Positions 57,537 to 64,000 of a DNA stretch of 64,000 nt are shown here, one piece after another; the first letter of the stretch is position 1; every line of letters starts with the position of its first letter. The DNA lies in the NCBI RefSeq assembly GCF_900215515.1, contig NZ_OBEI01000005.1, positions 50,429 through 114,428 of the forward strand. The letters are read 5' to 3'. Made by a program: the position numbers and the translations under genes. The notes below the pieces were generated by a model. That model worked only from the letters and a program-made list of their open reading frames with translations. It had not been told where the DNA came from and ran no database searches. The DNA comes from Persephonella hydrogeniphila. GTDB lineage: Bacteria > Aquificota > Aquificia > Aquificales > Hydrogenothermaceae.

Positions 57537-60233
57537 ATGGCAGAAGAAATTGATTTAACTCTTCCCCATGATGACCAGACAGAAAGAGCAGTTTTAGGAT
57601 CTATATTTTTAGATCCGTCTGTCAGTGATGTCGTTCTGAACATACTCAAACCTGATGATTTTTTTAATCAGAAACACAGAATTATATACGAAGCTATTTT
57701 AGAACTGATAGAAGAAGGAAAAGAGATAGATCCTCTGATTCTTATTAACCATCTTGACGCCAAAGGAAAATTAGAAAAAATAGGTGGAAAAAACTATATA
57801 GCCCTTATAGGAAACGATGCCGCCCCACCAAATGTTGTAGAAACTCTGGCACAGCAACTTAAAGAAAAAGCAATAGCAAGAAATCTTATCCTTGTAGCAA
57901 AAAATATCATAGAAAAATCAAAAAAGATAAGAGATGTAAACCAGCTTATAGAAGAAGCAGAAACACAGATATTTCAACTAAACGAAGATAGAACAGTTAC
58001 CCTGTACTACGATATAAAAGATGTGATAAAAGAGACACTTCATATAATAAATGAGCTGTCTAAAAAAGAAACAATAATCACAGGAATTCCTTCAGGTTTT
58101 TACGATATAGACAGACTCACAACAGGTTTTCACCCAGGAGACCTGATTATCATAGCAGCAAGACCTGCCATGGGTAAAACATCTTTTGCACTTTCTATAC
58201 TTCACAATATATCTGTTTTAGAAAAAAGACCTGCAGCATTTTTCTCACTGGAGATGTCCAAAGAACAGATAGCAATGAGACTTTTATCCCTTGAAACAAG
58301 GATAAAACTGAAAGATATAAGATCTGGCTTTCTAAGTCCTGAGAAACTACAGAAATTAACAGAAAAAGCAGCAGAAATATCAAAATCCCCCCTTTTTATA
58401 GATGATACAGCATCTATTTCTATTCTTGACTTAAGAGCAAAAGCGAGAAGACTTAAAAGAGAAAAAGATATCCAGCTTATCGTAGTTGATTATCTTCAGT
58501 TGATGAGATCCCATAGGAGAACAGAAAACAGACAGCAGGAAGTGGCAGAAATATCACGGGGCCTAAAAGCCCTTGCAAAAGAGCTAAATATTCCTGTCAT
58601 CTCCCTTGCACAGCTATCCCGTCAGGCTGAGATGAGGGCGGACAAAAGACCTCAACTTGCAGATCTCAGAGAAAGCGGTTGCTTAACCGGTGATACATTA
58701 GTTGTAGATGCAGAAACAGGTAAGCTCCATAAAATAAAAGATATGGTGGGAAAACAGTTTTATACTTTATCTATGGATGAAAACTTTAAAATAAAAAAAT
58801 CTTTTGTTTCGAAAGTTTTTTATTCAGGTAAGAAAAAAGTTTATTTACTAAAAACGAGAAGTGGTAGAGAAATAAAAGCCTCTGCAAATCATCCTTTTTA
58901 TAAATTAGACGGATGGTATAGATTAGATCAGTTAAAAATAGGAGATAAAATAGCTACTGCACGGAAAATAAATACAGATTATCAAGATAAACTTTCTGAC
59001 GAAGAAATAATTCTGATTGCTCATTTACTTGGAGATGGATACATCTTACCTAAACAACCATACCATTATACTTCTCAAGACTTAGAGAACATTAAGATAG
59101 TCGCGAAAACAGCCAAAAAACTTTTTGGAATAGACCCTAAAATAGTACAACAGAAAAATTGGTATCATGTTTATTTACCATCTCCATATAGGCTAACTCA
59201 TAATAAAAAACATCCCATCACATATTGGTTTGATAAGTTAGGAATAAAAAGAGTTCGTTCGTATGAAAAAGAAATCCCATCTTCTATATTTTCTTTATCT
59301 AAAGACAAACTCTCTTTATTTATAAAGCATTTATGGGCTACAGACGGAAGTATAACTTATAGAAAATCGAAAGGTAAGGATCAAATTTCTATATATTATT
59401 CAACAACAAGCAAGAAATTTGCCCATCAACTTCAACATCTTCTTTTAAAGTTCGGAATAATATCAGTCATTAGGAAAAATCAAAAGGATAATTATAGACC
59501 TAACTATAATGTGTATATTTATGGAAAAAATAATCAAAAAATATTTTTAAATGAGATCGGATGTTTCGGGGCAAGAGGAAAGCATGTTAATAAAATTTTG
59601 GATATACTAAATGAAAAATCTGAAAATCCAAATATAGATACAATACCAAAAGAAACATGGAGATATATAGATAAACTAAGGGATATCTCTTGGAGAGAGT
59701 TCTCTAAAAAAATAGGTATGTCATATTGTGGAACTTCCCTATTCAAAAATTCTGTATCAAGGAAGAGACTTCTAAAAATAGCTAATATTCTAAATGTTGC
59801 ATTTCTGTACAAATTAGCAAATTCAGATCTATTCTGGGATGAGATAATAGAAATAGAAGAGTTGGGAGTTGAAGATGTTTATGATATGACTGTAGAAGAT
59901 ACTCATAATTTTGTAGCAAACGATATTGTTGTCCATAACAGCATTGAGCAGGATGCAGACCTTGTTATGTTTATACACCGGCCGGAGTATTACAAGAAAA
60001 ATCCCACTCCTGAGGAAGAAGGTCTTGCTGAGATTATAATAGCAAAACAGAGAAACGGACCAACAGGTGTAGTAAATCTTGCATTTATAAAAGAGATAAC
60101 CAGATTTGAAAATCTGGCAAAAACCACCTCGCCTATAGTTGAAGAGAAAGAAACTGAACCTCATGATACAATAGAAAGTGAATTTTCTGACAATCTGGAT
60201 TTCCTTAACGAAGAAGATATCGCAGAGATCTAA
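57537..60233 (+). CDS. dnaB: Replicative DNA helicase DnaB containing an intein
   Basis: 898 residues from the ATG at 57537; an upstream frame from 57465 gives a non-family N-terminus. The host parts add up to 478 residues, normal for DnaB. N-terminal domain starts PHDDQTERAVLGSIF; the helicase core has RPAMGKTSF (Walker A), DYLQLM and DLRESG. After DLRESG (Gly381) a 420-residue intein begins with Cys382 and ends with Asn801; the protein resumes with Ser802 (SIEQDADLVMF). After splicing it unwinds DNA at the fork. A weak binding site (GGTGG) precedes the ATG. mlaE starts at the base after its stop. Confidence 0.96.
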   Translation: MAEEIDLTLPHDDQTERAVLGSIFLDPSVSDVVLNILKPDDFFNQKHRIIYEAILELIEEGKEIDPLILINHLDAKGKLEKIGGKNYIALIGNDAAPPNVVETLAQQLKEKAIARNLILVAKNIIEKSKKIRDVNQLIEEAETQIFQLNEDRTVTLYYDIKDVIKETLHIINELSKKETIITGIPSGFYDIDRLTTGFHPGDLIIIAARPAMGKTSFALSILHNISVLEKRPAAFFSLEMSKEQIAMRLLSLETRIKLKDIRSGFLSPEKLQKLTEKAAEISKSPLFIDDTASISILDLRAKARRLKREKDIQLIVVDYLQLMRSHRRTENRQQEVAEISRGLKALAKELNIPVISLAQLSRQAEMRADKRPQLADLRESGCLTGDTLVVDAETGKLHKIKDMVGKQFYTLSMDENFKIKKSFVSKVFYSGKKKVYLLKTRSGREIKASANHPFYKLDGWYRLDQLKIGDKIATARKINTDYQDKLSDEEIILIAHLLGDGYILPKQPYHYTSQDLENIKIVAKTAKKLFGIDPKIVQQKNWYHVYLPSPYRLTHNKKHPITYWFDKLGIKRVRSYEKEIPSSIFSLSKDKLSLFIKHLWATDGSITYRKSKGKDQISIYYSTTSKKFAHQLQHLLLKFGIISVIRKNQKDNYRPNYNVYIYGKNNQKIFLNEIGCFGARGKHVNKILDILNEKSENPNIDTIPKETWRYIDKLRDISWREFSKKIGMSYCGTSLFKNSVSRKRLLKIANILNVAFLYKLANSDLFWDEIIEIEELGVEDVYDMTVEDTHNFVANDIVVHNSIEQDADLVMFIHRPEYYKKNPTPEEEGLAEIIIAKQRNGPTGVVNLAFIKEITRFENLAKTTSPIVEEKETEPHDTIESEFSDNLDFLNEEDIAEI
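58680..59939 (+). mobile_element. Intein in DnaB with LAGLIDADG homing endonuclease
   Basis: 420 codons in frame. Block A starts CLTGDTLV; block B reads SANHPFY with Ser where most have Thr; the two LAGLIDADG-type motifs are LIAHLLGDGYI and FIKHLWATDGSI; block F/G ends DMTVEDTHNFVANDIVVHN with the penultimate His and terminal Asn; +1 residue Ser. Insertion lies between Gly and Ser in ESG/SIEQD, the same site as the Synechocystis DnaB intein, and the flanking blocks look alike. Both splicing residues and endonuclease motifs appear intact, so it may be active. Confidence 0.93.
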
Positions 60234-60980
60234 ATGGAAAAGATAAGAAGATTTATAGAACATGTAGGAGCTGCTACAATACTGTTTCTACAAACAGTAC
60301 TGATTGCCGTAAAAAACCCGCCGAAATTAAAACATATATTTAAGTATATGGAAGAAATCGGGGTAACAGCAGCGCCTCTTATTGCCATAACAGGTTTTTT
60401 CACTGGAGGTGTTCTTGTTGTAGAAACATACCCTACATTTCACAAATTTAATGCAGAATTTTTAATCGGAGCCCTTGTATCCCTTTCTCTTGCCAGAGAA
60501 CTTTCCCCTGTTCTTGTTGCCCTTCTTGTAACTGCCAGAAGCGGCTCAGCTATGGCAGCAAATATAGGGACAATGAGAATAACAGAGCAGATTGATGCAC
60601 TTGAAGTGATGGCTGTAAATCCTCTCAGATATTTGATAGCTCCAAGACTGATAGCAGCACTTATAATGGTTCCTGCACTGACAATTCTCTCTTACAGCTC
60701 AGGTCTTTTAGGAGGTTATTTTGTAGGAACATATCTTTACTCAATAAATCCTTATCTTTTTGTTGAAAAGATGAAAGATCTTACAGAACTACATGATATA
60801 TTCGGAGGATTGTACAAATCTGCAGCATTTTCTGTAGTGATCACTGTAGTTGCCTGTTATTTTGGTTATATCACAAAAGGAGGAGCAGAAGGAGTAGGCA
60901 GATCAACAACCACAGCTGTAGTTGTTGCATCTGTACTGATTCTCATATTAGATTATTTCTTAACAGCATTAATTTATTAA
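60234..60980 (+). CDS. mlaE: MlaE-family ABC lipid transport permease
   Basis: 248 residues, about five or six membrane helices. GFFTGGVLVVETY, ARELSPVLVALLVTARSGSAMAANIGTM and EQIDALEVMAVNP are the MlaE signature. Moves phospholipids between inner and outer membrane. ATPase (mlaF) and MCE (mlaD) genes are not in the window. Starts immediately at the base after the dnaB stop. Confidence 0.95.
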   Translation: MEKIRRFIEHVGAATILFLQTVLIAVKNPPKLKHIFKYMEEIGVTAAPLIAITGFFTGGVLVVETYPTFHKFNAEFLIGALVSLSLARELSPVLVALLVTARSGSAMAANIGTMRITEQIDALEVMAVNPLRYLIAPRLIAALIMVPALTILSYSSGLLGGYFVGTYLYSINPYLFVEKMKDLTELHDIFGGLYKSAAFSVVITVVACYFGYITKGGAEGVGRSTTTAVVVASVLILILDYFLTALIY

Positions 60981-60994
60981 CAGGAGGTAAAAAA

Positions 60995-61348
60995 ATGAAA
61001 AGATTACTCGCGGCAGCAGGGGTTATCATCATTGCAGGATGTGCAGGGGCAGTTTCATCACAGGAGGCAAAAAAGTCTGTAGATTTTACTCAGAAAGAAA
61101 AGTATGTAAAACCTGTTATCTCCCCTGAACAGGCAAAAAAAGAAGTAGAAAAGTATGTAAAAGGAACAAAGTATATTTCTGAAAATATAGAACTGTGTGA
61201 AGGTAACAGATACTACATAGGACAGATCTATATAGAAGGATACGAAGGTATTGATGTTGCAAGGAAAATATACGTAGATAAAATAACAGGAGACCTTTAC
61301 CCTACTATGGCTGAAACCTTTGATTACTGCTATATGGTTAAAAGATGA
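60995..61348 (+). CDS. Small lipoprotein, unknown function
   Basis: 117 residues. Signal with lipobox IAGC, a charged helix (ISPEQAKKEVEKYVKG) and a C-terminal strand-rich part resembling a PepSY-like fold (YYIGQIYIEGYEG, VARKIYVDKITGDLYP). Two Cys (about 68 and 112) in the mature part. GGAGG precedes the ATG. Overlaps pfkA by four bases. It may relate to MlaE, but this is not shown. Confidence 0.7.
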   Translation: MKRLLAAAGVIIIAGCAGAVSSQEAKKSVDFTQKEKYVKPVISPEQAKKEVEKYVKGTKYISENIELCEGNRYYIGQIYIEGYEGIDVARKIYVDKITGDLYPTMAETFDYCYMVKR

Positions 61349-62319
61349 CAAAAATAGCAGTTCTTACAAGCGGGGGTGATGCCCCCGGCCTTAATGCATG
61401 CATAAGGGCTGTTGTAAGAGCAGGACATTATTACAATCTACAGGTAATAGGGATAAAAAGAGGCTTTAAAGGTCTTATCGAAAAAGAGTTTGTAAGTTTA
61501 AAACCCCGAGATGTAAGTATGATAATAAACAGAGGAGGAACTTTTCTTTTATCTGCAAGAGAAGAAAGATTCCACCATTACGAGTACAGAAAAGTTGCCG
61601 TTGAAAATCTCAGGAAAGAGGGAATTGATGCATTATTCGTCATAGGAGGAAATGGGAGTTTTCAGGGGGCAAATCTCCTTGTAAAAGAGTTTGACTTTCC
61701 TGTTATAGGGATTCCAAAAACAATAGACAACGATACTTACGGAACAGATTACACCATAGGATTTGATACAGCTGTAAACAACGCTGTTGATGCCATAGAT
61801 AAAATCAGAGATACATCAGTCTCCCACGAAAGGGTTTTTGTTGTGGAGGTGATGGGGAGAAAAAGCGGGTTTATCGCTCTTGCTGCAGGAATAGCTTCAG
61901 GTGCTGATGTTACACTTATACCAGAATACCCATTCCCAATGCATGTTATTGTTGACTCTATTCTTCAGGCAAGGAAAAGAGGAAAAAGATTCTCTATAGT
62001 AGTTGTTGCTGAGGGTGTGGCATCAGGAAAAGAGATAGCCGAAATACTGTCTGAAAAGCTAAAACCTTATGATTTTGGAGGTGTAAGATATTCTGTTTTA
62101 GGATATATACAGAGAGGGGGCACTCCAACAGTATATGACAGAATTATAGCTTCCAGATTTGGTGTTTTTGCTGTTGAGGAATATATTAACGGAAAGAAAA
62201 ACATAATGGTTGCTCTTGAAAATGGAAAGGTAGTCTCAAAACCTCTTGAGGTTTCTTTCGGTAAAGTAAAGAAACCTGACCTTTCAGATTTTGAACTAAA
62301 TAACATTTTAACGCTGTAA
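61345..62319 (+). CDS. pfkA: 6-phosphofructokinase
   Basis: 324 residues. LTSGGDAPGLNACIR (ATP), GIPKTIDNDTYGTDYTIGFDTA with catalytic Asp, MGRKSGFIALAAGIA and TLIPEYPF are in place. The residue at 103, Asp in E. coli (GGDGS), is Asn here (GGNGS). Gly104 indicates ATP rather than PPi use. Phosphorylates fructose 6-phosphate. Overlaps the lipoprotein gene by ATGA. Confidence 0.94.
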   Translation: MTKIAVLTSGGDAPGLNACIRAVVRAGHYYNLQVIGIKRGFKGLIEKEFVSLKPRDVSMIINRGGTFLLSAREERFHHYEYRKVAVENLRKEGIDALFVIGGNGSFQGANLLVKEFDFPVIGIPKTIDNDTYGTDYTIGFDTAVNNAVDAIDKIRDTSVSHERVFVVEVMGRKSGFIALAAGIASGADVTLIPEYPFPMHVIVDSILQARKRGKRFSIVVVAEGVASGKEIAEILSEKLKPYDFGGVRYSVLGYIQRGGTPTVYDRIIASRFGVFAVEEYINGKKNIMVALENGKVVSKPLEVSFGKVKKPDLSDFELNNILTL

Positions 62320-62321
62320 AG

Positions 62322-62597
62322 ATGGAAATAACAGAAGTAAAAATATACCCGTTTGACACAAGCAGAATAGGAGGAAGAGTAAGAGCAGTTGCCGATATCA
62401 CTATTGACGACATCCTTGTGATAAAAGGAATAAAAGTAGTCGAATCAAAACATGGAGGGCTTTTTATATCTTTTCCCAAAAAAGCAAGCTCAAAGGGAAC
62501 ATATGTAGATATAGTTCAATCTCTTGATAATGAGTTTACAGAAAAAGTAAGAAGAGCTGTAGTAGACAAATACAAAGAGATGCTGGGAATTACCTGA
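62322..62597 (+). CDS. spoVG: SpoVG family nucleic acid-binding protein
   Basis: 91 residues. [45 protein letters not shown] are standard SpoVG. Outside sporulators it acts as a DNA/RNA-binding regulator. Two bases after pfkA; its last eight bases overlap the convergent surE. Confidence 0.95.
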   Translation: MEITEVKIYPFDTSRIGGRVRAVADITIDDILVIKGIKVVESKHGGLFISFPKKASSKGTYVDIVQSLDNEFTEKVRRAVVDKYKEMLGIT

Positions 62598-63363
62598 TAT
62601 TCAGAAAATCAAATTTCTCCATTATCTCTATCCCTCTGTAATCTGTAAGATCTAAGCGTATAGGAGTTATAGAGACATATCCCTCTTTTACAGCTGTATA
62701 GTCTGTACCTTTTTCACACTCTTCCTCAAGAGCTTCCTCCCCACCTATCCAGTAGTAAACCTCCTTTGAGGGAGATAGATATCTTTTTATTTCTTCCTTA
62801 TAAGCACTCCTCCCCTGCCTTGTAAGCAAAAAGCCCTTGACTTTTTCAATCGGGATATTTGGAAATGTCACATTAAGAAAAACTTTGTCAGGAAGTCCTT
62901 TATGTAATACCTGCTTTATTATCTTGAGGGCAAGCTCCGACATACCATCAAAGTCGGGATTTTTTGATGAAGCAGGAGAAAAAGCAACAGACATAATTCC
63001 AAGCATAGTACCTTCCCGTGCAGCACCAACTGTTCCAGAGTAAAAGATATCATTACCGAGATTTGGTCCTGTATTTATACCTGCAACAAGAATATCAGGC
63101 TTTTTTCCTTTTAGAATGATATGATAGCCAAGGTGAACACAATCAGCTGGAGTTCCATCTACAATATAATAAAAGTTTTCCTCTAACTTCTCTATTTTCA
63201 ACGGTCTTGTAAAGGTCAGGGAATGGCTTGATCCTGACATATTCCTGTCAGGTGTTACCGTTATAACATCAAAACCATTTTCTATCAATCTGTTTCTTAT
63301 TGAGATAAGGCCTCTGGACTGGTATCCATCATCATTAACAAGCAAAACTCTGTATCTTTCCAT
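62590..63363 (-). CDS. surE: 5'/3'-nucleotidase SurE
   Basis: 257 residues from the ATG at 63363, seven bases after AAGGG; frames to 63411 extend into the IS end. [14 protein letters not shown] (metal Asp-Asp), [28 protein letters not shown] and [23 protein letters not shown] are SurE motifs. Removes phosphate from nucleotides in stress. The upstream gap holds only a likely -10 and the IS right end. Confidence 0.96.
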   Translation of the reverse strand: MERYRVLLVNDDGYQSRGLISIRNRLIENGFDVITVTPDRNMSGSSHSLTFTRPLKIEKLEENFYYIVDGTPADCVHLGYHIILKGKKPDILVAGINTGPNLGNDIFYSGTVGAAREGTMLGIMSVAFSPASSKNPDFDGMSELALKIIKQVLHKGLPDKVFLNVTFPNIPIEKVKGFLLTRQGRSAYKEEIKRYLSPSKEVYYWIGGEEALEEECEKGTDYTAVKEGYVSITPIRLDLTDYRGIEIMEKFDFLNIR

Positions 63364-63385
63364 CTTCATCCCTTCAGTCTTAAGC

Positions 63386-63391
63386 ATTATA
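63386..63391 (-). promoter_or_regulatory. -10 element of surE
   Basis: TATAAT on the minus strand, 23 bases upstream of the surE ATG. The matching -35 position (about 63409-63414) falls inside the IS right end. Confidence 0.4.
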
Positions 63392-63403
63392 ACAAAAAGT
63401 GAA

Positions 63404-64000
63404 CTACGCACCGACTAAATTGCTCCCTAAAGGTCGCTCAAATTGAAAATTTGTCAGTGGCTTCTCAGGGAGGCTGTTCGCCTTCGGCTCACCACTTTGC
63501 CGTTGGCAAATATTGCTATCTTGAGATAGCCTTATCCCTGACAGGTGGTCACCACACCTTGCTACCCCTATCTGCCCATATACTCGGATAGACTTAGGGC
63601 TACTTGCTCCCTTTTGGTCGCTCAAATCAGAGATTTGTTTTAACTTTCCAAATACTCTTATTCTTATAGTTCGTTTCAATCCTGTAATGTAATCGTGGAA
63701 ACTCTTTTTAAACTTTTTGAGTATATTTCTCACTCCATTTACATCTGCATTTACAAGTCCTTTAATTGACTTAAATAATCCTCTATGTTTCCTTGCTTCA
63801 GGTGCATAGTTTTCTTTGTTAACAGCTACTTCTTTTAAGCTGTCCACACCTGAAGTATAGCTCTCATCTACTAAAATTACTTTTATTCCATATTCTTCTG
63901 CTTTATACTCTATTTGTTTTGATACTTTCCCGTGTGGTAGTAAACTAAGCATCTGATCTATTAGACTTGATAGTTTACTTTCTTTATTTTTACTTTCTTG
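63404..64000 (-). CDS. tnpB: TnpB transposon-encoded nuclease, C-terminal part (cut by window edge)
   Basis: The reverse strand is open from the window edge to a stop at 63404-63406 (198 codons); the first in-frame ATG (63952) is internal, so the gene starts beyond 64000. [24 protein letters not shown] carries the RuvC-II Glu, and [17 protein letters not shown] the RuvC-III Asp. No zinc-finger cysteines lie between them. Downstream of NILKKF the frame runs through the element's structured right end ([20 protein letters not shown]), where sequence is held by RNA/DNA structure rather than protein. TnpB is an RNA-guided nuclease that keeps IS200/IS605 elements in place. Confidence 0.82.
   Translation of the reverse strand, partial: QESKNKESKLSSLIDQMLSLLPHGKVSKQIEYKAEEYGIKVILVDESYTSGVDSLKEVAVNKENYAPEARKHRGLFKSIKGLVNADVNGVRNILKKFKKSFHDYITGLKRTIRIRVFGKLKQISDLSDQKGASSPKSIRVYGQIGVARCGDHLSGIRLSQDSNICQRQSGEPKANSLPEKPLTNFQFERPLGSNLVGA
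63420..63454. repeat. 35-nt hairpin unit, copy A
   Basis: TTGCTCCCT-N3-GGTCGCTCAAAT-N5-ATTTGT, shared with copy B at 63604-63638. The 27 fixed bases are identical; the three- and five-base variable parts differ. CAAAT/ATTTG forms a stem. Lies in the loop of the terminal stem of the element. Confidence 0.8.
63604..63638. repeat. 35-nt hairpin unit, copy B
   Basis: Direct repeat of copy A, 184 bases away, with TTT for AAA and a different five-base loop (CAGAG for TGAAA). Marks the start of the structured right-end region seen from tnpB. Confidence 0.8.

Larger units (their letters stand above)
63399..63640 (-). ncRNA. Candidate omegaRNA / right-end structure of the TnpB element
   Basis: On the minus strand the region after tnpB's RuvC-III forms many hairpins: TTTGCC-AAC-GGCAAA, GCTATCT-CA-AGATAGC, GATAG...CTATC, and a terminal stem CACTGAC/GTCGGTG (one G-T) closing just before GTAGTTCAC. 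IS200/IS605 right ends with GAAGCC...GTTCAC are typical, and omegaRNA of TnpB is transcribed from this place, with the guide just outside the end. The end at about 63399 is by pattern. Confidence 0.5.
63399..64000 (-). mobile_element. IS200/IS605-type element, right end and partial tnpB
   Basis: Defined by the tnpB remnant and the structured right end terminating in GTAGTTCAC at 63399-63407. The left end and any tnpA lie beyond the window. It sits 36 bases upstream of the surE start codon. Confidence 0.75.

Noticed and set aside
59534..60263. Open frames antisense to the intein and dnaB 3' end
   Set aside because: They reflect the AT-rich composition of the intein; no binding sites or recognisable protein features.
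63404..63640. CRISPR-like repeats at the window end
   Set aside because: Only two copies, 184 bases apart, with structured sequence between; it belongs to the IS200/IS605 right end. No other regular repeats with spacers were seen in the window.
1..64000. Complete toxin-antitoxin, restriction or CRISPR-Cas defence system
   Set aside because: Apart from the Uma2-type nuclease gene and TnpB, no defence gene with convincing motifs was found.

Overview
The window looks like the chromosome of a thermophilic, low-GC, Gram-negative Aquificota bacterium of the Persephonella/Hydrogenothermaceae kind. This is inferred from gene content and codon style (Arg mostly AGA/AGG, AT-rich spacers), not from a database search. 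Supporting signs are the lipid A and lipoprotein genes (lpxK, lolA, mlaE), a tRNA T54 thiolation pair typical of thermophiles (TtuA and a TtuB-like carrier), a clade II N2O reductase, many small c-type cytochromes and redox proteins, and tightly overlapped operons mixing unrelated housekeeping genes.

Layout. 1-4106: truncated permease, then trpA-hisH-bioF-small gene-2-hydroxyacid dehydrogenase. 4203-13291: signalling block with a PP2C phosphatase and three large c-di-GMP proteins, one in a translationally coupled operon with birA, a NifU-like protein and an orphan substrate-binding lipoprotein. 13441-19135: assimilatory nitrate block nirA-narK-nasA behind a probable sigma-54 promoter. 19302-21001: divergent TrpD2-like/glutamine amidotransferase pair. 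21039-30228: thiol-redox genes, siroheme gene, lepA, a Uma2 nuclease, lolA, thioredoxin-TPR. 30319-33618: ttuA, EF-hand-like secreted protein, ttuB, Nudix, Crp/Fnr regulator. 33785-43642: N2O respiration and copper supply (cytochrome c, nosZ-B-L-D-F-Y, cytochrome c, PCuAC, Sco, OprC/NosA-like TonB receptor). 43686-53603: diguanylate cyclase, lpxK, scpA, peroxiredoxin, radical SAM, tyrA, Usp, CDF transporter, carA, ispE. 53607-62597: tRNA-Gln, prs, rplY, pth, rpsF-ssb-rpsR-rplI, dnaB carrying an intein, mlaE, pfkA, spoVG. 62590-64000: surE and the right end of an IS200/IS605-type element with a partial tnpB.

How the genes work together. The strongest system-level signal is the denitrification/copper regulon. 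A Crp/Fnr protein with an FNR-type recognition helix (E175, S178, R179) but no iron-sulfur cysteines lies divergent from the nos operon. A near-perfect FNR box sits between them, and two more boxes form a 35-bp near-palindrome between the sco/PCuAC operon and the copper receptor gene. Together they outline one predicted circuit: copper import, CuA metallation (Sco, PCuAC), CuZ assembly (NosL, NosDFY) and N2O reduction. A second circuit is nitrate assimilation, with siroheme synthesis (precorrin-2 dehydrogenase at 23921) nearby.

Less ordinary items are a metallo-beta-lactamase/ODP-GGDEF fusion, a CZB-like/GGDEF/EAL protein, an orphan binding lipoprotein coupled to a GGDEF-EAL receptor, the TrpD2-GATase pair, a nitrate reductase with a long helical tail, and a TnpB right end with a structured RNA candidate containing two diverged copies of a 35-nt hairpin unit. 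No CRISPR array, rRNA operon or prophage was seen. No gene-free stretch longer than about 200 bases exists.
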